Below are positions 11,176 through 24,227 of a DNA stretch of 64,000 bases, in pieces. Source of the DNA: Lottia gigantea (lineage: Eukaryota > Mollusca > Gastropoda > Lottiidae); contig NW_008708846.1 of assembly GCF_000327385.1 (NCBI RefSeq), positions 2,189,782 through 2,253,781 on the forward strand, written 5' to 3'. The notes under the pieces are model-generated. The model saw nothing but the letters and a program-made list of their open reading frames with translations. It was not told the origin of the DNA and did no database searches. The position numbers were made by a program, and so were the translations under genes. The first letter of the stretch is position 1; every line of letters begins with the position of its first letter.

Positions 11176-14100
11176 TTGAATGTTTGGATCGATGATTACA
11201 TGCAATACCGTTTTCTGTATATCCGTCCACTTTCGATTGGTGCAAATATTTGGTTGACTTTTAGTACCAACTCCGATGTGAATCTAAATACGGAATATGT
11301 TATAGGCTTCATTATATCCGCTCGCTAAAATGCTGATTTCAACCAGTTTTAGTCATGTTGAACGTTTTAGCTTATTTGATCGATTCGTCTGAAATGTAGA
11401 TCTACCTACATCTTTCCACTCCTTTTCCATTTAGTCAGCATTTAATGTGGTTTATTGTTTAGTAGAATCTTAACTATTTCTTTGTAATTATTTTTAACAA
11501 TAAATTTATGCTGATAATTGCAGGTGTACAATTGATCCTCGCCATTAGTAGAACAACATGAAAGGTTTTACGATCCTATCATTCAGATAAAGTTGGTAGC
11601 GGGGCATGTGAAATTAATTTTTTTTTTTTTCAGATACAAGTCTGTTTTAATTTCCTTGATTTGGGATAGGCAACGACCAACCTACAAATAGTTATAACGT
11701 ATATCACTGCGAGGGCTTCATGTTTTAGGTTAAGGAGCGATTAGTACGCCTACTGTTTTGTCATTCCAACTACAAGCAAGAGTATCAGAATTAGTCAGAT
11801 AACTTAATTTCGTTTTATGAAGAAGAATTCATGGTATATATTTTTTTTCTAAGATACATCACTTTTTGAACGGCGTGACTAACTGTCTCTTTGTGTGGAA
11901 GTTTGTTAGGGTTCGCGTACTCATAACATGTTGTCAAAATGCCTATGTCCTGTACAAATTTGTCATGCAGCACATTTTCTTTCAATAGAAAACATATAAC
12001 AGAAAACACGGGTATTGAAAACGTCTTGTAATAGCACTGATTTTCTGCGTATTTTAGGTTATTGTGTTAAAATAAATGTCAAGACTAAAGGCTACCTTTT
12101 TAAGATCAAATCCTCAAACATGTGTTGTATGTTTGACAACGCTCTTACACATTACACATGAGTTGATAGTCTAGAGTTGTTTCTCATCGTCGTTGATTGT
12201 TTGTTTCTGTTCAGTGATGTACGCATACTTGATCAGAAACCTTCTGTTGTGTGTTTAACAGCTTACCTCCTTTTTCAAAAGTACCTAATAATTTTGCACT
12301 CAAAAGACATGTCGGTAGCAACTTTCCGATACAGAATAATGGTTATTACAATACAGAACTCTGTGATGCAAGTTAAATAACTAAACATTATTTCTCACTT
12401 CCCTTAAGCCATTAAGGATGTATTATGTGAATGTTTTCTTTTCGAAAATGAAAGTTATATTTTTGTTTTCCTTTTTCTGTTCGCTTATCATGGTTTTCAT
12501 ATGGATCGAGTGTTGGTCAATGAGATACGTACTTAAAATTATCAAAGGAAATATTTGTGTCTCTAACGATCTCTTGGCAGCAAGCCTCTGTCGTGAGCGT
12601 CAGTATGACTGTTGTTGGGTTTTTTTTCCTTTAATCTTTCGATATGGATTCAATCGGCAGCGGTTGTGATCTTTTCGTCCAAACATATCATCACAAAAGC
12701 ACGTGGCTAAACGATAAAACATTAACACAAACATTACAAGTAAATTGATAAGATATGAATCAATTCTGTGTTTTTATAAGTCAATTCACAGTTTCTGCTT
12801 AAGATTTCTGTCTCCTTTCTTTTGTAACTTTGTGGCATGTTCCATGACAATTAGAGAAAGATGTTGTGATCATGTAAAGACAAACGTCTCGTTATTTTGT
12901 CAGTTTGTTTTTACTATACAGAACCAACCATAGATTAGATGTTTATTAAGGTCTTCACCAGTAAATTTCGATGCGATTTGTTTCCACATTTATGATAAAA
13001 ATTGTTTATTGCATTCCATCAGTTATACGATTAATTGGCTGTTCATCTTTGATTATTAAATACCATTCCACTTGGACCTTAAAGCTGAATGTACCTCGTA
13101 AATAAACGGAACGAATCTGTGTGCCTTCTGCGACGCAACTCTTTACCTGGCACATGATAACAAGGCGATTTAGTGCCTTAAAGAGATAAATCTGACTATT
13201 CTGATTATTATATGACGTCTTAACAACTGCTTATATTCCCAATTTACCAGAATAATTATGTTGTTTGAAAATTATATCATGTGAAAATCTCGAAACATTA
13301 CCGGTAAAAGTGACAGCCATTTAACACCGTGATATTACCTTGAAGAGCGCAAGCTAAACTTTCAATGAGGACAGTTTGATGGCGTTATACCATTACCAGT
13401 ATCTCACTGGGCTTCTCAGATGTACCGACTAAAAAGATAATTAAAATCGGTTGGACAGACTTTGTCAAGTCGTGGAGTGATCGGATGGAGTCGTAACATG
13501 GTCATCTGGGTTGGGAGGGATGCCACCACATCTAAACTAAATGTTCACGATTAAAGTCGGTACTTGAAAGCTGAGAACGACTTGAATCAGTCGTGATGCA
13601 GTCGGATTTGTCATTGCGGGGTCGTTGACCTTACAAGGGTTTTGTTTCTCAAAAAGATACGGACATGATAAATCAGGGCTGTGTCGTGGTGAAATTGGAT
13701 ATATTGTGGCCCTGTCTTGATGAGAACTTGACGAGTAATAGTTCTAGTCTTGAGGCTCAGTCGTGGGTGGTAATATTCTGGGTATAAGTATTAAATGAAA
13801 TACGCAATTGTGCAACAAGTTTCCTGAAATAAAATCATACCATTTAAAACCTACGTGTCAAAAACTCCAATATTTATAACGAGAAAACTGACAGCTTTAT
13901 GGCGTATGTATATATAGCATCTTTTATAGTTAACTTGCTGTTAATGGTATTTGGTAGTTTCAGTATAGAAAAGCGACAAAAAGTCATTCGTGATAGTGAG
14001 AAAACTATATTATTACGTACTCTCCTTAGCGAGACAGAGATAATTGGTGTTCGTTAAAGTCAGTCAATATGGGGATTGGTATAAACAATATTTAATGGTA

Positions 14101-14334
14101 ATTTAGCATGGTATTTGTAGACAGTGACGATACAAGCCTGGAGAATAGAGTCAGTTACTCATTATATCAGTGCCATCCACACAAATGTTTGGCGAAAAAT
14201 ATCTTACGACCTAAAGCTTGCATCTTTCCATCAATATTTTCAACTTCAAGCTTTTTGGTCTCGGCCAAGAGCATTCATAATCTGTCGATTGAAATTATAA
14301 CCGTGTTTACATTTCAAGAACCCCTGATGTCACT

Positions 14335-14660
14335 CTGCTATCTTCAATCATTCCTCTATACGATACGTATCGTGTATCGCGATACAAGAGTCACAATACG
14401 ATACACCGCGATATGGGTTAATGGGGTAAAAATTAACATTTTATCTTCAAAGTTTCTATATATATTAATTCATAACTTTATAACAGTGATATTCGGTAAT
14501 ATAGTAAAAAGAAGTGGTTAGCGTCCACTGTCTTTTAAAAAGTTTCTAACAATTTCAGTGAAACCCAGGTATCGATACAGGATATCGCGATACAATACGC
14601 GTATCGTGGCATGTCGTATCGCGATACATCAATTCACCAATATATCGTTCCAGCACTCCA
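14335..14660. mobile_element. Foldback element rich in ATCGCGATAC
   Basis: Two clusters of GTATCGCGATAC-type palindromes lie about 200 bp apart. The left one has ACGATACGTATCGTGTATCG. The right one has GTATCGCGATACATCAATTC and ends ATATATCGTTCCAGCACT. This looks like a non-autonomous DNA transposon with palindromic subterminal repeats; its exact ends are not resolved. The 137-aa ORF across it is not a gene. Confidence 0.5.
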
Positions 14661-16139
14661 CTTTACGACTGGATTTTAAATAAACACAAAATTCATATGT
14701 TACTTCAAACGCATGTTTATAAAATTGTGCGTGCAATTCAAGTCACAATAATTTAAACAATTACCAAGAACTATTTGAGTGGACTTGTCTACACATGTTG
14801 TCAATAGTAATCGTTAGATTCAGTCAATCCAGTCCGTCTGGAATGTATAGCTTCATTATGTCCTAATCAGATAATAGAATAAAGCAGTGAATGGTATAAT
14901 TACAAATAGACTGACCAAAACGAAGATTAGACAACTATCATTGAAATACTATTAGACCAGATGACCTATTGAATTACGAGTTTTTAATGGTGAAGAATGG
15001 CTCAAACATATGTTGGTAATTGAATGTGGCTTGCACGGATAATGTCGTTTGTACTGTCTCGAGAAAAGGTTTCTCTTTACTTACCGTAGATGGCTAGTGG
15101 CTTATTAGTTTCCCATCTGCTTATTTTTAAGATGTTTTAAGTAATGTATGATTTTCAACATGCACTTTGACGACAAAAGACAAAATAATATTTTCAACTA
15201 AACATGAAACGCCAAGAAGCTGGCATCATTTTGAGAAGGTTCATTGAGGTCAAAATCGTGACCCAAAATTAGGTTGCCTAGCAAAATCGAAGAGCGATTG
15301 TTATAGCTAAAACATTGATAGCAACTGGTTGCATCTTAGACAATCATGTCATAGCTCAATCTAAAAATGTTAAAAGCGTCTAGTTGTTCCGATTGAGACG
15401 GAAAACCGGAACCCTGTTAACTTAAGACCATAAACGTGAAAGATCTCTATAAAGTTGGGGATCGTAAAATAAAAGAGTAATACTTAATTTTAAAGAGAAT
15501 CGGAAGTCTATAAATAGTTTAGACACAGTTTGGAACCGGCGTACATTTGTACTCTCATGAGTTGCATGTTGTGAACATCATCTACATAACATCTTGATAT
15601 GGTTTTGTCTTTGACAGGTTGCAGATATGATCCTCGTCGATGACATTTGTGTATGTGATTCTGGCGTGATACGTTGAGCAGGAGTTGATAACCCGCACAC
15701 TTATGGATGACACTGCACGTGATAAGGACTGGATAAAAATCGAATTATATAAACTATGGAAAGTTGAATAGCAGTTTCTTTATCAATTATTGACGCCAAT
15801 ACGCACGTTCTTCAAGTATATAGTTTGCAGAAGTGCGAATTATCTTTGCTTAGTTTGCTTTTGATATTTTTATTTGGAATCAGTTTCAACACCTTCCATG
15901 TTATTATATGTGCGTATCCGTGTAGACTACACAGGCTGTTTATTTTTTTTTGGCAACCGGACATTTTCCTGTGAAATCTGATCTTGATTTCCCCTTGAGC
16001 GAAGCCAGAAGGTCGCTATATTGACATGACGTTTTGCCTTTCAAATACATTTTTTGGTTTTTCTGATGATTGCCATAATATTACAATGAGTTCTATCACA
16101 GAACTGTAATCCATATAGAACTACACTTGATTGACAGCT

Positions 16140-16410
16140 GAATGTTTCAACTTCAAGGGAGGTAATTTAAGAGAGAAAAACTAAAACTACAAGAACATTA
16201 AGGTTTAACACACTTCAAGGGAGGTTATTGGGTGAAATATTACAGTTTACTGAATACGAGATCGTTTTTTATATTTATAAATTTAATTTTTTTTTTTTTT
16301 GTATAAGTCAGAAAATCAAAAATTTACTTCAAGAGGGTAAGTTGGGGAAAAAAACCAATATTTTGATAAATTTAGGTTAGAATTATCTTGCTTAAATTAA
16401 GGGAGATAAC
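16140..16410. repeat. Degenerate repeats of CTTCAAGGGAGGTAA
   Basis: Four spaced, diverged copies of the CTTCAAGGGAGGTAATTTA type, the last reading TTAAGGGAGATAACTATG. Such motifs are common in dispersed repeats of molluscan genomes (general knowledge, not checked here). Confidence 0.4.
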
Positions 16411-18774
16411 TATGATTCAATTCAAATTCTAAAAGTAAACAAAAGAAGTACGTTAATAGACCATGGCTGATTAATTAAACACTTATAAGAAGTAATTAAG
16501 GGATTATCTGATTATCGGGTTGATTATGAAGTTATTATTATGACAAAAAGTGATAGATGGCTTTCTATTTTTATTACAGAGATATATATTTTTCTTTGAA
16601 AGACTTCGACATGAAATAGCTAACCTGTACTCTTGATGTCTGACGGAGGATATAGACCGTCGATCATTTGAACGTCCCCGTCGGTCAAAGTAGGCATATG
16701 GAGCCAAATCAACTTTGAATTTCAAAGCATAAACACAAACATGGGCCATGCCTCCTCCCCTCTCAGGCTAGTGAAAGGTAAAATTTTGAGGTGAATATTA
16801 AGCTCTCTTACATTAATGCATATAATTCAACGTTGGTTTCTGGGAGGCCTCTGGCAAGGGGAATTCAAGGGATCCGACATGGGGGTCCAGCTCTTGGAAA
16901 GACGCATCTCTTTTTGGCCTTTTTTTTCCACCCATTGACCAGTGCTCGTGGTTGTCAGACTATTTCCTAGACAAGTAAAGATATACCAGTTTCATTATTT
17001 CATTTTTGTTGATGTATTATTATTAGCAGGAGGTGAAAATGAGACTTGTCAAGCAATGTTGATTGATGGAATAGTGGTATGAGCGTGTCTTTTATGATCG
17101 TACTCTTCTAAGAAAACGGGGGTGATTGGGTTAATATCCTCATTGCTCAAATTTTTACGAATATCTTGACTACGATTTTTATTACCATCGAAACATGATT
17201 TACAAGCAGTTTTATTCGATGATTTACTTTCATCGAGAATTCGGGCAGATTTTTTTTCTTTTTTTATGGGCATAATTAACTAGGGATCAGCTAATGTTGT
17301 TGAAACGTGTTAGGGAAAATATCCCACACGGGACATTTTTTGAAAATATAAGTTGGACTTCGGTATACGTGCAAAGTAAGCAAACATGGATCTACCCACC
17401 ATCATGTCAGTCGACCCAGCTGTAAAATGGGTACAGATAATCCAGGAAAGATCAATGCCTATAGGTTTGGCCAAGAACCAGCTGGTAGAAAGGATCCTTA
17501 AATGTGAACCTAAGATGTTATTCTTGTAAAATATAGTTGTTTCTTTCTTTGTTGCCGACCGAATACCTTATTTATTGTTAATCAGGGCATGGAACGTCTT
17601 AAATTAATATTATACGCAACCCTCGCTAATTTGTCGGTTTTGTTGGTTAGTTTGCACACTCCAGAAAGTCGTGGTTTTTTAAGCCTTCTGAAAATCCTTT
17701 TACCTGTAAAAACGAATTCTATAGTACTTGGACCTTCAGTTGCAGTGCCTTTACACTTCAAACAGAGACTTGTATTTTCTTTAAGCCGTCGTATCCGGCT
17801 TTTCCCTAATTCTTCTCAGCAAACGTTACTATACATCAACTCAAACCAAGTTATTGACAGAAGATAAGGTAACTGAAAAAATACACGTCTGGGAATGTTT
17901 AAATAATATTTGTTAGAAATATCTGCAATTTGTCAGATTTCTCAATCTTTTTAAGATTAAGAGTTATGATATGTGTATACATATTTACCATTCTGTTATC
18001 CTATGATATATGATAAAGTTTTGATATGAGTGATGAATGACCTCAAGGAATCTAACCACCTTTGATAGATTTAGACAGCTATATTTCGAATGAAATAATC
18101 GGGGATCGGTTTAATGAAATATCAGTCGTGTTTCTTTTACTATTCCATAATCCACATAGAATTTTTTTTTCTTAAACGCAACACCAACCACAAAAAGTAC
18201 AAACTTCTTAAAAAATAAATGATTTTTGCATTTTGGCCGATTTATTTCTTCAGGCATGAATGGATCTGGTTGTATCTCACGAATTTGACCAGTTTGTAGT
18301 GGCGGTTGTCGCGCACGAAGCAGGTCATGCCTACTCTTATCGATACACTGATGGTACTACTTATCTTTGGAGTCCACGACTATACACTTTAGACGATATT
18401 TCATATTGACGCAATCGTCTTGCTTTATTATAAGCCACGTACACAGCACTAAGTGACATTACAGATTTGGCCGAGTTTATAATATTAATACTAACATCTC
18501 CCTTTATTTATTTTTCACCTTTGAGCGTTTCTGACCATGATCATGTTAAGAACAACATATCAACTTTTGCTTTCTGGTTATCGATTCTTAATATCTATTA
18601 CCATCTGAAATAGATACTCAGTTAAATTTTATGAACTAAAAATCTGTTATCACTGTCGAATAATTGTTGACTGTAAAAATCAAATTCTCTTCGGAAAGTG
18701 GTTTTTCGAGCTCTACCTGAAATTTTGATCTATGAATTAATTGAGTCAAATGATATTTTATCACCTCTGGGGAA

Positions 18775-18917
18775 ATCTATTCAACGTCAAGCCGCCCTCC
18801 CCCCTCGCAGCCCCAAATGCAAGTTTTTCGAGCATGACTCTCATAACTTGGTTAGAAATTCGGGCAACCTCAGATAATTTGTCCCCTCTCGGACGTCAAC
18901 CTGGCTCCGCCACTGTT
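18775..18917 (-). mobile_element. Terminal fragment of a CAGTGGCGGAG-type DNA transposon
   Basis: Ends CAACCTGGCTCCGCCACTG, i.e. CAGTGGCGGAGCCAGG on the minus strand, a hAT-like terminus. A related end (CAGTGGCGGATTTACC) occurs at 43855. The other end is not visible, so this is probably a truncated copy. Confidence 0.45.
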
Positions 18918-19348
18918 TCTACGCTGATCATATTAACGATGAAAGACAGTTTGATTGTTATTTTTTTTCACACGTATTTATACAAAAAGCTATTCACTAA
19001 TAACTTGGTTAGTTGATCATACCGTTTAGTAAGCCAATTGAAGACAAAATGATTGGCAAGTTAAATGCTGATAACAAGACTATTAACCGATCTTAACTGG
19101 AACTGTCTTGGCTTAATGTTTAGTGTTAAGAATTTATCTTGTTGGTTTCGCCAAGGGGATATTTGATTAGACCACCAATTTAGTAATGATATAGGTTACC
19201 AACACAAATAATCAATGGCGTTGAAACAGTTTCCAGCGACTTTCACTGATTTGTTCGTTAGATAAACATTTTTTAACGTCAGCTTTTTCGTTCTAATTCT
19301 CGATTTTTGGTCTTATTAGTTATAGGATGTTAAGGTTAGTCATTATTG

Positions 19349-19680
19349 TTAAAGGGATACACTCGTCATTTCACTGATTTCATTGAATTTATGTAAATAG
19401 CCCTCAAAAGTACTAGAAATGTTCGAAAATCACACAATTCCCTCAAAAATACCCCAAACTAGGAATTTCACTTGTCTTTTGCTGTATATGAGTCTCAAGA
19501 AAAGACGAGTCGTCGTTTTAACTTTCAAATCCGTATAATTCTGGACACACATGGATTTGAAGGCTCCAATTTCTACGGTGAGCTTTGAACACTATTACTG
19601 GTAAGCTTAGCTAAATAATTCCCGTTTCTGAGACTAAGGTACGATTGGTAAAACGGACGGGGAATCTGTCCCTTTTAGGT
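19349..19680 (+). mobile_element. TTAA-flanked MITE, family A
   Basis: Starts TTAAAGGGATACACTCGTCA and ends near CTGTCCCTTTTAGG. Shared body: GTGTACAGGAA-like segment, AATACCCCAAACTAGGAATT, TCTGGACACACATGGATTTG, then GGTGAGCTTTGAACACTATT and TTTCTGAGACTAAGGTACGA. TTAA plus AGGGACA termini fit piggyBac- or Kolobok-type MITEs. I count eight copies in the window. Confidence 0.7.
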
Positions 19681-20224
19681 TTAGACAGTAAAAATTGTGG
19701 GCTTTTCCTCATGATGAGGTAAATTGGGCCCTTAAATCACATGGGTGACGTCCTTTTTATGTGGGCGTATAAAATTGAGATGGTACTTACAGTCCGCATC
19801 CTGGACAGACCTTACCTCATGATTTAGAGGTATAAGTCCTTGACCTGTTATTACTGTTTAGTCGTGCTTAATTATTTCTTTTGTTGGAGTTAATCGACTG
19901 GTAAACGTTTGGTAGAAATATTTTGAATTGAACTAATTCTCAGATTGAACGAAGTTAATTTTTCCAGGATGTGCTACAGATCGACGTTCATCACCATTCT
20001 GGTATCTGGAGAGACTACACGCTAACTATTGATTCTGTTGTTTAAAGTGTTAATTTATTTTTTCAAGAAGAACAAATTGTCTTCATCTAAGTAGTATTCG
20101 TTTCTTTTTTAATCTAGATGAAATACTAAATCCTTTTTTTCATGCTAGGAGATCATTTTGATTTTTTTTTTGGTTTGATTATTGGAAGCGTAAGACGAAC
20201 ATGGGCATAAAACGACTAAATCTC

Positions 20225-20440
20225 CCAGTTTGTTTATTTAAATTTAAATCACGAGATTCCTGTCTGGTCCTTGGTCAAACCTCTTTCCCGAATTATCATT
20301 ACCATTTACAGCGGGGTGGACTTGAAATACTATGAAAGATGATTTTCATTGTCACCAAATATCATACGCTGACCGAGATAAGAACAAACGACCAATTACT
20401 GTTCTACAACCCTTCTGAAATCGATATAAATGATTTGGAT
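20225..20440. repeat. Segmental duplication, copy 1
   Basis: Shares GAAATACTATGAAAGATGA, CTGTTCTACAACCCTTCTGA and GATATAAATGATTTG with 21260-21520. It is diverged by substitutions and indels, so an old local duplication about 1 kb apart. Confidence 0.6.
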
Positions 20441-21259
20441 CTGTTGATGCAGCATTATCCATATCGAGTATTTTAGCACTTAAAACGTTACTTCTGTTTG
20501 TCAGATATTCAGAATAGGGTGGATATAACTATGAGATTCGTTAGTCACCTTAAGAAAGTTGATTACTATTTTGTTGTATATTTGGAATTATCTGCCTTTG
20601 TTTACATAGTTCTGACAAATAAGTTATGAAAACTTGTTAATACATATAGGCTTATATTGTCGGCTATTATGGCTTGTTCCCAGGCGTTAAAAATTCTTAT
20701 CACTCTTGATGTATAAATGTCACTACATAGTTTGTAAGAATGCCCGTCTTTATCTGAATTTAGACGGATATGTTATCAAACAAATGTTATTGTAAGCCAA
20801 GACAAATTTCAAGATGTAGATCATTTAATTCTGTCAAACGAAACAATCATATTAACTTCCATAACCATTCATTTCATTACGCTTCCTGATCAAGATATTT
20901 GTCTTCTTGTGTGTATCTATAAAACAGTCGCATACAACTTCGTATACATGTATATAAAGAATGACCCAGACTAGCTTGACAAGGGAGATTACTAGCAATG
21001 ACTTTAAACCAATGGATCTTGGTTGTATAGAAACAAGAAAGAATCAACATGTTCAATCTAACTGGAGTAAGATTCTCTCCTCAGAAACTTTCATTGTGCC
21101 AAGCTATTGCGAACTGTCTTGATGGGATTGTACGCTTTGCTCTCTACAAAAATTATGTATACAGTAAGGTATAAGACGAAGTTCGAAGTTCGCTTTGATG
21201 TGAAGATATGAAATCACATGAAAACTTATATATGATATGAACATTATCTCCCTATATTG

Positions 21260-21550
21260 AGTTCAAAATTTGCTGGATGGAGCTCAGCTAGACCTTGTCC
21301 AAACCTCTTGAGACGAATCTTTCTCGAATTATCTGTTCCATTTAGAGCTGGAAATACTATGAAAGATGACTTAAAATCACTAGAATTTCATTTGCCGATC
21401 GGGATACTTACGACCACCAATTGTTCGACATAACAATACAATTGAAGCCGTGTATAGATTGTAACGCTCTAACCCACTGTTCTACGACCCTTCAGGAGTT
21501 GATATGAATGATTTGTATGATACTCTATATTGAGTTCAAAATTTGCTCAT
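21260..21550. repeat. Segmental duplication, copy 2
   Basis: Second copy of 20225-20440, with an internal insert of about 60 bp. Its flanks carry a further short direct repeat, TATATTGAGTTCAAAATTTG, at about 21254 and 21526. Confidence 0.6.
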
Positions 21551-22146
21551 AATACCACTAAATCAATTGGATTTTGCAATGAACAATGGAAGATTGACTG
21601 CTGAGTTGTAAGTTAAAACACCATAGTTCCATAATCCAGCCCAAAAGACCGTTACCTTGTCCGACATCTACACTATTATCTGACCGAAGGGCTTGATTAG
21701 TAAATTATTAAATTTGTCGTGACAACGTTGATTAAGTAAAGAGTTTGATGCTTTTATGGTCGTGACAATATTTGAGAATCGTGTAGACGCCTTATCAAGA
21801 CACAGCCGCTAGCACAGTTCTGTAAAGTTGTTGATGTGATATACATGTAAATTATTTAGGTACTCTGTCTATAATTTGACATAGTATAATGGAAAAATGG
21901 AAATTAAGAATTTATCATGAAAAGTGGTTTTAGACGACGGTAATCGCAGCAAAGGGACAGCAGAAAAAATCTGTACGTACGAGCACCAGTCACTGGGCCT
22001 ACCGAAATTTCAATAAGGTGCAAAATCTTTTTCCTTGTATGATGAAGGTTCATGGTTCATAAAGTTATTCCTCCCCCCGCTCTCCCTTACTGCTTTTCGT
22101 GAGCTTTCTACTTTTGAGCGAACTCCGCTATAGCTCATAATGTAAT

Positions 22147-22860
22147 TTTTATACGCCCACATGAAATTTGATGAAACTTGGTGTGAGTGTTTGTAATCGC
22201 CCAAGGATAAACCCTATCGAAAATCAGAAAGATTGAAAAATATTTAGTATGAGTTATTGCCCTTGTTCTTGAAAACGCGTTCAATTTTAGCTGCAAACAC
22301 TCTAGAAGGCATAATTCTTGATGGATTTTGACGAAACTTGGTGTGAGTCAGAAGAATCGAAAAATGTTGAGTATGAGTTATTGCCCTTATTCTTGATAAT
22401 GCGTTCAATTTTTAGCTTTAATACACAATTCTTGACAGATTTTAACGAAATTTGGCTTGAATGTTTGTTATCACCCATGGATAAAGCTTATTGAAAATCA
22501 GAAAAATTGAAAAATATTTAGTATTAGTTATTGCCCTTGATCTTGAAAACTCGTACAATTTGTAGCTCGTAAAAACTCTAGAAGGCATGATTCTTGCCGG
22601 ATTTTGACAAAACTTGGTTTTATTATTCAGTACCGCGCTGAAGATTGAATATTTGTCTTCTAGAGTTTTCACGAGCTAAAGATTGAACACGTTTTCAAGA
22701 ACAAGGGCAATAACTCATATTCCATATTATTCAGTATCGCTCTAAGGAGTTCAAAAGAAGTGTATGACTGAAGGTTGAATTTTTCATACTGGTGATTGTT
22801 ACTGTACTGCTAAATATTTTAATTCAAAATCAAAGCTGCGAGTGGGCGTATATTACCTTG
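22147..22860. mobile_element. ATACGCCCAC-bounded element with internal satellite units
   Basis: Opens TTTTTATACGCCCACATGAA and closes GCGAGTGGGCGTATATTACC, so ATACGCCCAC and GTGGGCGTAT form terminal inverted repeats. Between them are four diverged units of the AGAAGGC / TTGACGAAACTTGGTGTGAG / TTATTGCCCTTGTTCTTGA repeat, one partly inverted (about 22655-22720). It appears non-autonomous. A right-end remnant GTGGGCGTATTAGGATATAA stands alone at 63525. Confidence 0.62.
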
Positions 22861-23432
22861 CCTGGCAAGCTATCTTATATAAAGCGACTGTTGCCTTTAT
22901 TTCTTTACATGATATAAGTACTGATCTGAACCTCGAAAAGCATTCAACATTCTGTTATCATACCGATAGCTATCAGCGAAATTGTTTATTTCATCTGCAT
23001 GATTTACAATTACTTTGCCTGTTATGCCAATGGAATTTTATGATGCTATAAAAAAAGGTTATTTTGTCGTAAAAATAAAGAGCATCTAAAGTGGAATTAG
23101 TCTTTTATTGGCAATATCTTGGTATTACTAAATAAGATTACATAATAGAATGGCATATTTGAGTTTTTAGGACATTTTATTGTCAATCTGAAAAGTATTG
23201 TTCATGTTTATTTTTATTCTTATTATCATTTTATTTGTGTCTCTGCTTTTATAATATGTTATTTGTACCGTGACCATCTTTATAATGTCAAATTACGAAT
23301 CTATCTTCCACATAAGTTTGTAAAAGCACCGGACATCGTTGCATGATTTTTCGTAACGTTCAAGCAATTTCGAACTGTGTCTAATACCTTGACTGTAATA
23401 ACCACCTTTTTGTATCACGGTGGTTTGTTAAA

Positions 23433-23511
23433 GCAGCGATTTGATTAGATTGTACGCTAGCGGATACATTCAAGTAGAGCCCACTAGCGTACAATCCAAT
23501 CAAATCGCTGC
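23433..23511. repeat. Strong hairpin: 28-bp arms, 23-nt loop
   Basis: Arms 23433-23460 and 23484-23511 pair at 27 of 28 positions with one G:T-type difference: GCAGCGATTTGATT... and ...AATCAAATCGCTGC. It may be the core of a small foldback MITE or, less likely, a small-RNA hairpin. It is transcribed as part of the GPCR intron. Confidence 0.7.
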
Positions 23512-23519
23512 ATTTATAT

Positions 23520-23790
23520 TAAGTATAAGTTATTGCCGTTGTTCTTGAAAATGCGTTTAATTTTTAGCTCGTAAACACTCTAGAAGGCACAATTCTTGAC
23601 GGATTTTGACGAAACTTGGTGTGAGTGTTCATAATAGTATGAACCCTATTGAAAATTAGAAGAATTGAACAATATTTATTATGAGTTATTGCCCCTGTTC
23701 CAGAGAACGCGCTGAATGCTGAAAATTTGCCTTCAAAATTAAAGCTGCCAGTTTGGCATATATTATCTTGCCTGGCAAGCTTTCTTTTCC
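23520..23790. mobile_element. Fragment of the ATACGCC satellite element
   Basis: One full internal unit (AGAAGGCACAATTCTTGACG, AAACTTGGTGTGAGTGTTCA), then the element's right-end region ATATTATCTTGCCTGGCAAG, matching 22850-22880. Confidence 0.55.
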
Positions 23791-24227
23791 CCCTGATGAT
23801 CAATATCCATCATGTTCATCGACTAGTTTAATGTGGATTTAAGCCGATAAGCATTAAAAACAATCGGATTAAAAACTGTTACCTTCAATCTGATAAGAGG
23901 TTTTACGTCATTTATTTCGTTAAATTGGTAAATTATCGTTTCAATTACATCAAAACTTGTCAAATTTATCATTTCATGTATTTTGTTTGATAGGATGTTT
24001 TTTTTCTTTGATCAATACTTTTCATGCCACTGGACATTTTAATGTTGATTTAATATGTGTAGAACAATAATTATAGCTTATTTATGTTTTGTTGGGATTG
24101 ATCACACGCAAATTCATAGATCGGTTGTTTTTATTTAGAATAAAATGATATTTAAGGATGTTTTTCCGTTACGACAATCATTGTTCCCCCTATCAATACA
24201 TCTATCATATTTAATTAAAATCATGAT

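Noticed and set aside
14108-14521. 137-aa plus-strand ORF
   Set aside because: It runs across the ATCGCGATAC foldback element and has no recognisable domain; the repeat explains the open frame.
17589-17867. 92-aa hydrophobic-start ORF
   Set aside because: No homology seen. Leader-like N-terminus is common by chance in T-rich DNA.
18260-18409. 49-aa ORF with HEAGHAYSYRY, resembling a zinc metalloprotease HExxH site
   Set aside because: It lacks the third zinc ligand spacing of astacins, adamalysins or matrixins, has no flanking exons in frame, and is too short. Best taken as chance.
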